Shown: positions 23,901 to 31,195 of the stretch, piece by piece
Numbering within the stretch: the stretch's first letter is position 1
Layout of the letters: every line of letters begins with the position of its first letter
Source of the DNA: Aureispira sp. CCB-QB1
Lineage (GTDB): Bacteria > Bacteroidota > Bacteroidia > Chitinophagales > Saprospiraceae
Assembly: GCF_000724545.1 (NCBI RefSeq)
Contig: NZ_JHBV01000024.1
Coordinates: forward strand, 1-64,000
DNA: 64,000 nucleotides
Direction: 5' to 3'
Notes under the pieces: model-generated
Database searches by the model: none
The model's input: the letters and a program-made list of their open reading frames with translations, nothing else
What the model was told of the DNA's origin: nothing
Made by a program: the position numbers and the translations under genes

Positions 23901-24347
23901 ATGAAAAAAGCAGATAAAAAAAAGATGCTGTATGGTGTTGGTGCGTTGGTCTTGGTGCTAATGGTGGTTTTTGTTCTTGGAAAGTTGCAAGGTAGAACAG
24001 AGAAGGAACAACGAGAAATAGACGTACAAGTGGACATCAAGGACGAGAACGGGCAAACCGTGACTTATGACCCCAATCCACTTCTAGAACGGTTGCACAA
24101 AGGTTTAACCACCCGTTATTATTTTGATTTTTCAGAACGTTGTGATCCCATCAAAGAATTGTACTCTTTAGATTCAGTTCGATTTATGGCAGCGGTAAGA
24201 GCTTATAAAGTCAAATATGGCATAGACATTCAAGTTCACATGAAAGCCTGTAATGTGGATTGTAACGTAAATACAGGACTACAAGCATTGAGTTATTTTG
24301 ATTTGATCTATCAGCGTATTAACAACCTAAAAGACATCATAAAATAA
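23901..24347 (+). CDS. N-terminally anchored small protein
   Basis: 148 residues. A basic start then a membrane segment (MLYGVGALVLVLMVVFVLG), a charged linker and a soluble domain of about 90 residues with four Cys (ERCDPIKEL and KACNVDCNV), which could form disulfides if exported. Stop and next start overlap as TAATG. No family is recognised. Confidence 0.55.
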   Translation: MKKADKKKMLYGVGALVLVLMVVFVLGKLQGRTEKEQREIDVQVDIKDENGQTVTYDPNPLLERLHKGLTTRYYFDFSERCDPIKELYSLDSVRFMAAVRAYKVKYGIDIQVHMKACNVDCNVNTGLQALSYFDLIYQRINNLKDIIK

Positions 24348-24937
24348 TGAAAAATATATTTATCATACTAGTTGTAATTCTTCTTTTTGGGGTGGGCGGA
24401 GCGGTTGCTTTTGTCGTGCTGAAAAAGAAGAAAGACAAGGAAAAAACAAGCCCCTCAGCGTTGAGCGATTCCGTTGAAAGTCCTATCCTTGAAAACAAAG
24501 CGATCGGAGCAACGACCAATAACAAACCTGTTACAAAGACTCCAGTAACCAATCAAGGGAAAACAACCAATGAAGCGGTGCAAATGGATATTGTTGTTTC
24601 GGATATAGACACGAATAACAGGCGTTTTGAGTACGATATGCACTATCAAGGCGTTCGTTACAAAGGCATTTTTGAAGATGGTGTCACCGCACCAATGATC
24701 CAAGTTAAAAAAGGCTTTGGTTCTTTTATGATTCAACAATTGAAGCGAACCAAAGCAACAAGCCCAAAAACAAAAGGCGATAAAATGGGCAGCTCACTTG
24801 CTGTAAAAAACGACCTTGTTAGTTTATCTATTTTAGACCTAAAAGGACAGACCTTAAAACAAGTAAACGTAAACTTAGCAACAGGCGAACAAAAGAGCCT
24901 AAATGTCAACAATACATCTAATCTTAGAACCTTATAA
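24347..24937 (+). CDS. N-terminally anchored protein with C-terminal beta domain
   Basis: 196 residues. Membrane segment at the start (IFIILVVILLFGVGGAVAFVVL), a low-complexity Thr/Lys linker, then a beta-rich region from about residue 83 (MDIVVSDIDTNNRRFEYDMHYQGVRYKGIFEDG..., SLSILDLKGQTLKQVNVNL). No Walker or hydrolase motif. Candidate minor capsid or spike-anchoring protein; unproven. Confidence 0.55.
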   Translation: MKNIFIILVVILLFGVGGAVAFVVLKKKKDKEKTSPSALSDSVESPILENKAIGATTNNKPVTKTPVTNQGKTTNEAVQMDIVVSDIDTNNRRFEYDMHYQGVRYKGIFEDGVTAPMIQVKKGFGSFMIQQLKRTKATSPKTKGDKMGSSLAVKNDLVSLSILDLKGQTLKQVNVNLATGEQKSLNVNNTSNLRTL

Positions 24938-24949
24938 TCTTAACAAATC

Positions 24950-25222
24950 ATGTTCAAAAAACACAAATTCAAATTTTTAGCCCTGCTTCTTATCTTGGTA
25001 GTCGGTGGTGGTGTAGCGTACTATTTCAAGAAAAAAGAAGCGGATAAAAAAGCGGCAAAAATGGATTCTAAACAAGAGACAGAGCAAGCTCCAAAAGAAC
25101 CGCTTGCCGTTGATCCTGTTTCTGATAAACCAACCAAAAAACCAACTACAAGCGAAAAAGCAACCACAAAGGAATTGGTGATCTCCAAAGGAGATAAACA
25201 GCTCCTTGCTAAATCTAAATAA
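24950..25222 (+). CDS. N-terminally anchored Lys/Thr-rich protein
   Basis: 90 residues: basic start, membrane segment (FLALLLILVVGGGVAYYF), then a Lys/Glu/Pro/Thr-rich disordered tail. It resembles the N-terminal quarter of the preceding gene product (same anchor plus KKK and GG patterns), suggesting duplication. No function is recognised. Confidence 0.5.
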   Translation: MFKKHKFKFLALLLILVVGGGVAYYFKKKEADKKAAKMDSKQETEQAPKEPLAVDPVSDKPTKKPTTSEKATTKELVISKGDKQLLAKSK

Positions 25223-25227
25223 AGACC

Positions 25228-25614
25228 ATGAAAAAGACCCTAAAAAAGAACCAACAAGCCCTACTTTGGGGGCTTGTTGTCATTGCCTTGATTATCGTTT
25301 ATGTTAAAAGAGATGTTCTAAAAACTTTCTTTAGTAAGTCGAAGAAATTGCCGTCTACTCCTGCTGCAACAACCGCCAACACCAACTCCTCAACACTTTC
25401 AGAAAATGATATTGTACTGAAGAAAGGAAGTAGTGGCACACAGGTAAGAAAATTGCAGCAACTTTTGAACGACAAGCACCGCCAAAGCACGCCTACTTTT
25501 ACGCCGCTTTTGGTGGAAGATGGGAAGTTTGGAGCGCTGACCGAAACGATGCTAAAAAAATACACTGGCAAAACAAGCATTACCCTTAATCAACTCCTTA
25601 AAGCCCTTTCCTAA
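25228..25614 (+). CDS. Membrane-anchored peptidoglycan-binding protein
   Basis: 128 residues. N-terminal anchor (ALLWGLVVIALIIVYV), Ser/Thr linker, and a PG_binding_1-type repeat from about residue 68: IVLKKGSSGTQVRKLQQLLND, then EDGKFGALTETMLKKY. This domain binds peptidoglycan. In a phage with many membrane proteins it may position a virion or lysis enzyme at the cell wall. Its stop overlaps the next start. Confidence 0.7.
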   Translation: MKKTLKKNQQALLWGLVVIALIIVYVKRDVLKTFFSKSKKLPSTPAATTANTNSSTLSENDIVLKKGSSGTQVRKLQQLLNDKHRQSTPTFTPLLVEDGKFGALTETMLKKYTGKTSITLNQLLKALS

Positions 25615-25799
25615 TGCCTTTTTTTATACCCTTAATCATTGGAGCAAGTACAACAGGCTTTTTGTGGTATAATTCAGCGAAAGAGGACAAAAAGGAACCC
25701 ACCTTTAACGAAGAATTATTAAAATTGGCATACCCTGTTTTATTGCTGTTGATGGTTCTTTTATTCTTTCGTTGGTTGTATCACAAAGGTACTCCTTAA
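25614..25799 (+). CDS. Small two-segment membrane protein
   Basis: 61 residues with two hydrophobic stretches (PFFIPLIIGASTTGFLWY and LAYPVLLLLMVLLFFRWLY) around a charged middle. A hairpin of two segments is typical of holins as well as virion membrane proteins; neither can be settled here. Confidence 0.5.
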   Translation: MPFFIPLIIGASTTGFLWYNSAKEDKKEPTFNEELLKLAYPVLLLLMVLLFFRWLYHKGTP

Positions 25800-25811
25800 A
25801 AAACTAAAACC

Positions 25812-26018
25812 ATGAAAAAAACAGATAGTGCCATGCTAGGCGGTGCCATTGTCACCCTATTAATTTTTACCTACGGACTAAAGACCCAAAGAGGGTGGAA
25901 ATATTGGGTGTTCTCTATGTTGTTTATTCCTTATGCAGGCGGTGCCATTGGTTATGCACTAGGACAGGAGGAAACGACCACAGCAACCAAAGAGCGAAAC
26001 CCACTAGAAATGATCTAA
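25812..26018 (+). CDS. Small two-segment membrane protein
   Basis: 68 residues: segments at about 9-23 (LGGAIVTLLIFTYGL) and 31-50 (YWVFSMLFIPYAGGAIGYAL), then a charged tail. The Gly-rich second segment resembles pore or holin segments. It lies 3 bp before the anchored amidase gene, which would suit a holin or an anchor partner. Confidence 0.5.
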   Translation: MKKTDSAMLGGAIVTLLIFTYGLKTQRGWKYWVFSMLFIPYAGGAIGYALGQEETTTATKERNPLEMI

Positions 26019-26021
26019 GCC

Positions 26022-26579
26022 ATGAGCAGTCCTTTAAAACTAGTCCACAACAACAAAAAAGTCCTATTCTTGGGGCTGTTGTTGGTCGTGGTTTTGGTCG
26101 TAACCGCTGCCACTCGAAAAGTGCGCATTATTGACAAAAGTCGTCAATTAATGCGCTCTAACAATCAACAATACCGAACAAGATCGCTCGATAGCATCAA
26201 CCAAATATTTGTCCATCATTCGGCAAGCATTGGACAAACCGCCGAAGATTACGCCCGTTATCATGTACAGTCGAGAGGATGGCCAGGGATTGGTTACCAT
26301 TTTGTGATCGAGGTCAACGGCGATATTATACAAGGCAATCCACTAACGAAGGTTTCTTACAATGTAGCAGGACACAATACTCGAGGGATTGGTATTTGTT
26401 TGAGTGGGGATTTTACCAAGCAAGAACCCAGTGCCGCACAGCTCAAAAGTTTGGGGCGTCTAATCGCTCACCTCCGCAGACAATTACCACAATCCTTGGC
26501 GGTCAATGGTCACAAAGAGTTCGGGCAAACGTCCTGCCCTGGCCATCATCTAGAAAAGCATTTACACAAATTTCAATAA
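26022..26579 (+). CDS. Membrane-anchored N-acetylmuramoyl-L-alanine amidase (Amidase_2/PGRP)
   Basis: 185 residues. An N-terminal anchor (VLFLGLLLVVVLVVTAA) is followed by an Amidase_2 domain: FVHHSAS (zinc His), GIGYHFVIEVNGDIIQGN, VAGHNTRGIGICLSGDF, and NGHKEFGQTSCPGHH (second zinc His and Cys). Of two amidases in the element this one is fixed in a membrane and lies within the virion-like block, so it may open the cell wall during entry, as virion-borne hydrolases of membrane phages do (inference). Confidence 0.85.
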   Translation: MSSPLKLVHNNKKVLFLGLLLVVVLVVTAATRKVRIIDKSRQLMRSNNQQYRTRSLDSINQIFVHHSASIGQTAEDYARYHVQSRGWPGIGYHFVIEVNGDIIQGNPLTKVSYNVAGHNTRGIGICLSGDFTKQEPSAAQLKSLGRLIAHLRRQLPQSLAVNGHKEFGQTSCPGHHLEKHLHKFQ

Positions 26580-26589
26580 ACCCAACCCT

Positions 26590-27201
26590 ATGAGAATTGA
26601 AACCACAGGCGATTTTTTAGCCATTAAAGACAATCAATTAGAAGTAAAACATTTGATCCCTAAGAAGGGAATTTTTGTACACCAACATCCTATTGACAAT
26701 GATTTTATTTTGTTGTCGGATCGCTCGAAAAAGAGTATTAAAGATGCCATTCGAGTGCGAGTATCACAATTAGACAAAGTAGGCAATTATCTGGTATACA
26801 ATGCTAGTCGGGCAATCGCTTTGATTTACCTTTCTATTTTATTAGACCCAACCAAAAGCATTTTAAACAGCCCTAATAAGGTCGATGGACATTGGTTAAT
26901 GAATGCCAATTCTGATGAGTTTCCATTGGCTTATGGCGATATTTCCAACCAACCAACACACATTTTTAATTCTTATGATGCAAGTGGAGCGGTGTTATTA
27001 TTGGAAGATGCCCCCGATGATAGCTTTTCATTTCGCATTACCAACGGCAGTTTGTGGCACGTATGGCTAAAAAATGTTGATGATGAAAATATTTTTGTCT
27101 ACAAAGGTAGAACCGATACCCAACAACAAATTTCAGTAGGTAGAACGGTGCAGGTAGATTACGACATCAACACCAATTTATACACCATTACTGATCTTTA
27201 A
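26590..27201 (+). CDS. Hypothetical soluble protein, possible spike or vertex protein
   Basis: 203 residues, no membrane segment. Largely beta (FLAIKDNQLEVKHLIPKKGIFVHQHP, then SGAVLLLEDAPDDSFSFRITNGSLWHVWLKNVDDENIFVYKGR). The last 70 residues read as a beta sandwich. It closes the structural block after the anchored amidase. Candidate receptor-binding or vertex protein by position; no homologue is recognised. Confidence 0.5.
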   Translation: MRIETTGDFLAIKDNQLEVKHLIPKKGIFVHQHPIDNDFILLSDRSKKSIKDAIRVRVSQLDKVGNYLVYNASRAIALIYLSILLDPTKSILNSPNKVDGHWLMNANSDEFPLAYGDISNQPTHIFNSYDASGAVLLLEDAPDDSFSFRITNGSLWHVWLKNVDDENIFVYKGRTDTQQQISVGRTVQVDYDINTNLYTITDL

Positions 27202-27242
27202 AATACGTCTCAAAACACAAAATTACAAGCTTACCCAACCCT

Positions 27243-27908
27243 ATGAACATAGACTTAAAATTAAACGATTGCCTAGACGGCTTAAAACAAATCAACCACC
27301 AATCCATTGACGCCATTATTACCGATCCGCCCTACTTTTGCGGGATGACCCACAACGGAACCAAAGGCACCTACAGCGATTTAAACATGGTAAAACCGTT
27401 CTTTAAAGAAGTTTTTCAGCAATGGAAACGAGTATTAAAGCCCAACGGTGAAATATATGTTTTTTGCGACTGGAGAACCTATCCCTTGTTTTATGAGCTG
27501 TTACAGGAGGTTTTAACCATCCGCAACCGTATTACATGGGATAAAATCAGCGGTGCAGGCTGTTATTATAGTTATTCGCATGAAGATATTATTTTTTGTA
27601 CCAATCCCTCACCACAGTACAAACGCTATAAAAAAGGGCAAAATGTTTGGCGAATGCCTGCCTTCAGCTCGGGAGCAAAAAAGACCAATGGAGAGAAGGT
27701 CCACCCCACACAAAAGCCAATTGAATTGATTGAAAGGCTTGTTTTGTCTGCTACTGAAAACGAAGGCGACACCGTCCTAGATTGTTTTGTAGGAAGTGGC
27801 ACCACCGCCGTAGCTTGTAAGCGTCTTAATCGTAATTTTGTAGGTTTTGAGATTCAAGAAAAGTATTACAACATTGCTTTGGAGCGTATCAAAGCGGTTC
27901 CCTCTTAA
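27243..27908 (+). CDS. Orphan DNA methyltransferase, beta-class (DPPY)
   Basis: 221 residues. Motif IV DPPY at 28-31 comes first, then a short target-recognition part, then motif I FVGSGTT and FVGFEIQEKYY near the C-terminus. The order is that of beta-class N6-adenine or N4-cytosine methyltransferases. No restriction partner is adjacent. In a phage it would mark its own DNA against host restriction, notable next to a host type I R-M locus. Confidence 0.85.
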   Translation: MNIDLKLNDCLDGLKQINHQSIDAIITDPPYFCGMTHNGTKGTYSDLNMVKPFFKEVFQQWKRVLKPNGEIYVFCDWRTYPLFYELLQEVLTIRNRITWDKISGAGCYYSYSHEDIIFCTNPSPQYKRYKKGQNVWRMPAFSSGAKKTNGEKVHPTQKPIELIERLVLSATENEGDTVLDCFVGSGTTAVACKRLNRNFVGFEIQEKYYNIALERIKAVPS

Positions 27909-27954
27909 AGAAAGATAGAATAAGGCTTTTAAACTACGTTTAAAGGGTGTTTTT

Positions 27955-27969
27955 ACGCCTTTTAGGCGT
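27955..27969 (+). terminator. Probable terminator after methyltransferase
   Basis: ACGCCT/AGGCGT stem with a TTT loop at 27955-27969, followed by T-rich sequence to 28000. Confidence 0.5.
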
Positions 27970-28025
27970 CTTGTTTAAGTTTTTTTGAAGTCTTTTTGTT
28001 TTATTCCTAAACTAATTTAAACTAC

Positions 28026-28148
28026 ATGAAAAAACTAAAAAAAACCAAGGCAAAGCTGCCTAAAAATGAATTAAAAATCGGCTCGGGATGCTCTACTAAA
28101 GAACTGAATCAAGAACGCATTAAAAAACTGGGAAAACTAAAAAGATAA
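28026..28148 (+). CDS. Small basic protein (40 residues)
   Basis: ATG 28026 to TAA 28148, 40 residues, very Lys-rich (MKKLKKTKAKLPKNELKIG...ERIKKLGKLKR). One base separates it from the metallopeptidase start at 28150, so the two are probably translated together. A DNA-binding or condensing peptide is possible; no homologue is recognised. Confidence 0.5.
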   Translation: MKKLKKTKAKLPKNELKIGSGCSTKELNQERIKKLGKLKR

Positions 28149-28149
28149 G

Positions 28150-29058
28150 ATGGCTATTAAAATAACCGATACCTTAGGAGGAGCAGATACAGGCGTTTCT
28201 AAAATGGAGGCTTGGTGGCGTGGAAAAGGGTTTCAAGCCATTTATAAAGAATTTAGAAAAGGTTCTTTGCCTGCTGTTTTTCTCCATAAAATCAAAGATG
28301 TTCGCAATGTCCAAAAGGTATTTAATTTGAGAGGTTTTCAGTTTGGCAACTGGGTATCGAATGAAGATCGTTTTAATTATTTAGCAGGATTGGGAATTTG
28401 TTTGTATGATCTCAACAAAGTTCTAAAGTTTAAGGCTAATAATTTGGGCTTAGATGGTACGTTGGGCGTTGCCTTTGGCGCTAGAGGACAACGAGGAGCG
28501 GTGGCACATTATGAACCTAGTACGCATATTATCAACATGACCCGTTACTATGAAGCCACTCGATATAAAAACCCAAAAAGTAAAGCCGTTCGTTTTGTTA
28601 ATTCGGGGGGTGTGGGGTCTTTTGCGCATGAGTACGGACACTTTCTAGATTATTTCTTTGGTTCTTTAGTAGAGCCGCACAATCGTTATTATTCGCTATC
28701 GAATGGAAGTAGTACCAACTCAACAAGGATTCCATACAATAAAAAAACGTATCCGATTCGTTCTGCTATGGAAGATATACTGGAGGTGGCGTACTGGAAT
28801 GCGAATAAAACCGAATCATCAACCTTTATCAAGCGAATTAAAGCCTTTTCTAATAGGTCGTATTATGTGGAACGTACTGAAATTTTAGCCCGATTGTTTG
28901 AGCAGTACATCGCCTATAAATTAAAGCGTTTAGGGGTGGCTAATTCTTACTTAACTAAGACCAAATACACTCGAGAGGTTTATATGACGCCTACTGAATT
29001 AAAGAAAGTGGTGCCGCTTTTTGATCAGTTGTTTATTTTGATGCGCACGAAGTTTTAA
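28150..29058 (+). CDS. LPD-type zincin metallopeptidase
   Basis: 302 residues. SFAHEYGHFLDYFFG near residue 158 is an HExxH zincin site. Preceding motifs FGNWV, RFNYLAGLGICLYDLNKVL and VAFGARGQRGAVAHYEPSTHIINMTRYYEA match the large-polyvalent-protein-associated (LPD) metallopeptidase family. A later RTEILARLFEQYI supplies the probable third ligand region. Family members occur in phages and conjugative elements and are thought to be delivered with DNA to act on host proteins or to protect incoming DNA. It is a free-standing, single-domain version here. Confidence 0.8.
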   Translation: MAIKITDTLGGADTGVSKMEAWWRGKGFQAIYKEFRKGSLPAVFLHKIKDVRNVQKVFNLRGFQFGNWVSNEDRFNYLAGLGICLYDLNKVLKFKANNLGLDGTLGVAFGARGQRGAVAHYEPSTHIINMTRYYEATRYKNPKSKAVRFVNSGGVGSFAHEYGHFLDYFFGSLVEPHNRYYSLSNGSSTNSTRIPYNKKTYPIRSAMEDILEVAYWNANKTESSTFIKRIKAFSNRSYYVERTEILARLFEQYIAYKLKRLGVANSYLTKTKYTREVYMTPTELKKVVPLFDQLFILMRTKF

Positions 29059-29202
29059 AGCACTTGAATAGTACGCTTTTTAGAGGACTTTTTTCTATTA
29101 ATTACAAAAGTCGTTTTTAAAAGTTCAGTATTTATCGAAGTTGTGGCGTTTCGTTTTTTCCTGGAGATCTGCAGCTGTTGCTCGTTCTTGAAATGAACGT
29201 AA

Positions 29203-29237
29203 AAAGCCCTTGACAATTATTGTTTGTCAAGGGCTTT
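29203..29237. terminator. Bidirectional terminator
   Basis: A perfect 14-bp stem, AAAGCCCTTGACAA (29203-29216) with TTGTCAAGGGCTTT (29224-29237), between convergent genes; A- and T-runs flank both sides. Confidence 0.85.
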
Positions 29238-29239
29238 CT

Positions 29240-29437
29240 TTAATCTTCTGTAATCATTTCTTGTAACTCTTCTAGTTGAAGCTCTAACCTACTTAAGTAA
29301 TCATCTGAATACCTATGATTCTTTGCTATATCCAGCAAGTAGACCCGCTGCATATCGGCGTATAATTTCAAAAAATGATACTTGCTTTTTAGTTTTAATT
29401 TTCTGACCTTACTCTTTTTCTCTTTATTGTCTCTCAT
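29240..29437 (-). CDS. Small charged helical protein
   Basis: 65 residues, basic N-terminus (MRDNKEKKSKVRKLKLKSK) and a helical, acidic C-terminal half ending EELQEMITED. No family is recognised. It is transcribed in the same direction as the integrase and could be an excisionase-like or regulatory accessory, by position only. Confidence 0.45.
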   Translation of the reverse strand: MRDNKEKKSKVRKLKLKSKYHFLKLYADMQRVYLLDIAKNHRYSDDYLSRLELQLEELQEMITED

Positions 29438-29573
29438 TTAATAACATGGTCTTAGAATAATAAATGTATACCGCTAAGTATATGTCAAATAAAGCCAGTC
29501 GTATTCTATAAAGCCACAATATAAACAAATTGTTTTAAATTTGAATAAAAATAAGATTTAAAAACATTTTGTT

Positions 29574-30479
29574 TTAAAAAAGATTAACATCAAAATTACG
29601 TACATCATTTACATAATCTGTAAAACTTTCTAAATATCGTTGAGTTGTTCCCACATCACGATGTCTAAAATGTTTCATTATTGTAATGATATTAAAGCCT
29701 GCTGTAATCATGTCTGCTGCTGCTGTATCTTTCCAACTGTAGAAAGTTTTCCCCTCTATGTCTTGCAAAATTTTATACTTTTTAAGCTCATGCATCATAG
29801 CTCGATGCTTTCGAGTAAAGGCATTTACACCGCAATTATCAAGATTAGGTTTTAGGTCTGAACCAAAGACAAAGTAATCCGCAGGATATTTTGTAATTCT
29901 TATTTCTCGCAAATAAGCTAACAAATACTTAGGCATTGTGATCCGTGCGAGGTCTTTATTTTTAGTATCTGTACCATCCAAAGTTATAATTCCCTTCTGT
30001 ATATCAAAATCTCTTATCCTAAGCTCTATTAGCTCACTCCTCCTCAATGCACAGTAATAGCATAATGAAACAGCTAAAAATAATCCCTCATCATATTCTT
30101 TTAAAAAATTTGAAACAATAGACCTTTCCATAGGATTAAACATCTTACGTCTCTTTTTGGGCGCTTTTAGCTTTTTAATTTTTGCAAAAGGATTCTCTTT
30201 GGTGTACTCTCGTTCAGTAAGGACATAAAAAAGCGTTTTCATTGCTTGCAAATAATTATTCCTTGTTACTGGTGATACTTTCTTCACACATAAAACATAG
30301 TCTAAATAATGGTGGGCCTCTCTTTTTCCAAACTCCTCTAATCCTATTTCTTGCAGTCCTTTAGATTTTAAGTATTGTTCAAAACGATTGACAAAACTAT
30401 CATACCTCAAAGTTGTACTCTTTTTAGTCTCATTGCTCTTGATATTTAGAGCCAAATTTAAACCTTCAATCAATTTCAT
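29574..30479 (-). CDS. int: Tyrosine recombinase (integrase)
   Basis: 301 residues. N-terminal SAM-like core-binding domain (about 15-110), then the catalytic domain: YYCALRRSELIELR holds the first catalytic Arg, HFRHRDVGTTQRYLE holds the late His/Arg box and the nucleophilic Tyr in QRYL. The middle HxxR box is replaced by YSWKDT, a variant seen in Bacteroidota integrases where Lys takes the place of Arg; here the usual following His is also absent. It is transcribed away from the tRNA, with its start about 360 bp from the attachment site, as expected for the enzyme that inserted the element. Confidence 0.9.
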   Translation of the reverse strand: MKLIEGLNLALNIKSNETKKSTTLRYDSFVNRFEQYLKSKGLQEIGLEEFGKREAHHYLDYVLCVKKVSPVTRNNYLQAMKTLFYVLTEREYTKENPFAKIKKLKAPKKRRKMFNPMERSIVSNFLKEYDEGLFLAVSLCYYCALRRSELIELRIRDFDIQKGIITLDGTDTKNKDLARITMPKYLLAYLREIRITKYPADYFVFGSDLKPNLDNCGVNAFTRKHRAMMHELKKYKILQDIEGKTFYSWKDTAAADMITAGFNIITIMKHFRHRDVGTTQRYLESFTDYVNDVRNFDVNLF

Positions 30480-30836
30480 ATATAAGCCTTTTTAACTCTG
30501 TTACATTTAAAATAAACAAAACAGAAAATTCTATTAAAAAAGAAGAAAAAAGGTCAACAGATCACACATTTTTAAAGATAGTCACACTTATTTATAGTTA
30601 TTTTTCACTAATGATGTGATAAATAAAAATCTAACTATCAAGAAATTACCATTTAAAACACGGCAAGCACACTTGTTTTTTTGATTTTTGTGTAAAAAGT
30701 TTTTTTGAAAAAAAATTGAGAGTTTCTTTTGTCACAAAAAATATTTTTTGACTTTTTCAGTCTAAATTATCATTTGCCTATCAAAACACAAAGCGCAATC
30801 AATTGAAAATCAACTAATTGCGCTAAGTTTATCTTA
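30480..30836. other. Integrase upstream and attachment flank
   Basis: No gene is seen. AT-rich. TTATTTAT (30588-30595) and ATAAATAA (30619-30626) form an inverted repeat that could be an integrase or regulator site. The tRNA terminator hairpin lies at the right end. Confidence 0.5.
30792..30824 (-). terminator. Element-supplied terminator for the tRNA
   Basis: AGCGCAAT (30792-30799) pairs with ATTGCGCT (30817-30824). Read on the minus strand it follows the tRNA by 13 bp and is succeeded by TTTGTGTTTTG, so it replaces the terminator at 7539-7569 that integration pushed away. Confidence 0.65.
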
Positions 30837-30851
30837 GTCGGGATGACTGGA
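30837..30851. repeat. tRNA-proximal attachment repeat
   Basis: Identical 15-mer to 7581-7595; lies in the 3' end of the tRNA-Pro gene. Confidence 0.85.
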
Positions 30852-30910
30852 CTTGAACCAGCGACCTCACGCCCCCCAGACGCGTACTCTACCAACTGAG
30901 CTACATCCCG
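30838..30910 (-). tRNA. tRNA-Pro (anticodon GGG)
   Basis: A 73-nt cloverleaf on the minus strand. Acceptor CGGGATG/CATCCCG with discriminator A; D-arm with AGTTGGTA; anticodon stem CGCGT/GCGTG around loop CTGGGGG, giving anticodon GGG (Pro); T-arm GCTGG-TTCAAGT-CCAGT. The CCA end is not encoded. It is intact despite the integration and is the attachment target of the element. Confidence 0.95.
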
Positions 30911-31133
30911 CCAATCTTCTACAGCGAAGAAGGGCTGCTAAGGTACAGTCTTTTTTTATTTTTTCCAAAAAATAAGATTTCATTGATATACATTTTTTGT
31001 ACTTGCCAGTAAATCCCAAAGAAGCACATACATAGCTCGCGATTCTATAGTTAGAAGACACTAAAAGATCTACCTACATTATAACATGAATTATGGAATT
31101 CAATTGACTAGGTTAAACATACTGGGCACACAA

Positions 31134-31166
31134 CAAAAAATGACTTCCTAAAGCAGGAAGTCATTT
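31134..31166 (-). terminator. Terminator of the sigma-factor operon
   Basis: AAATGACTTCCT (31138-31149) pairs with AGGAAGTCATTT (31155-31166); a T-run follows on the minus strand. Confidence 0.8.
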
Positions 31167-31195
31167 GTATAAAATTTGAGTTATTGGTATCTCGT

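Larger units (their letters stand above)
7581..30851. mobile_element. Integrated prophage-like element, candidate tailless membrane-containing phage
   Basis: The element is bounded by 15-bp direct repeats, one inside tRNA-Pro(GGG), with the integrase as the gene nearest the tRNA. It encodes a repressor, primase-helicase, packaging-type ATPase, amidase with spanin-like partner, a candidate capsid protein, a dense run of small membrane proteins, a methyltransferase and an LPD metallopeptidase. No large terminase, portal, prohead protease, tail tube or tape measure can be found, and no relaxase or conjugation ATPase either. This combination points to a DJR/PRD1-PM2-like virus with an internal membrane; the assignment to that class is inference. 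At about 23.3 kb it is larger than known corticoviruses or FLiP (about 9-10 kb) and tectiviruses (about 15 kb). Confidence 0.75.

Noticed and set aside
29043-29150. A further ACGCCAC copy near 29143 (minus strand)
   Set aside because: There is no promoter-like box 59 bp away on either strand; probably chance.
7581-30851. Element as an integrative conjugative element
   Set aside because: No relaxase, coupling protein or T4SS/Tra genes can be seen, while lysis and packaging-type genes are present.
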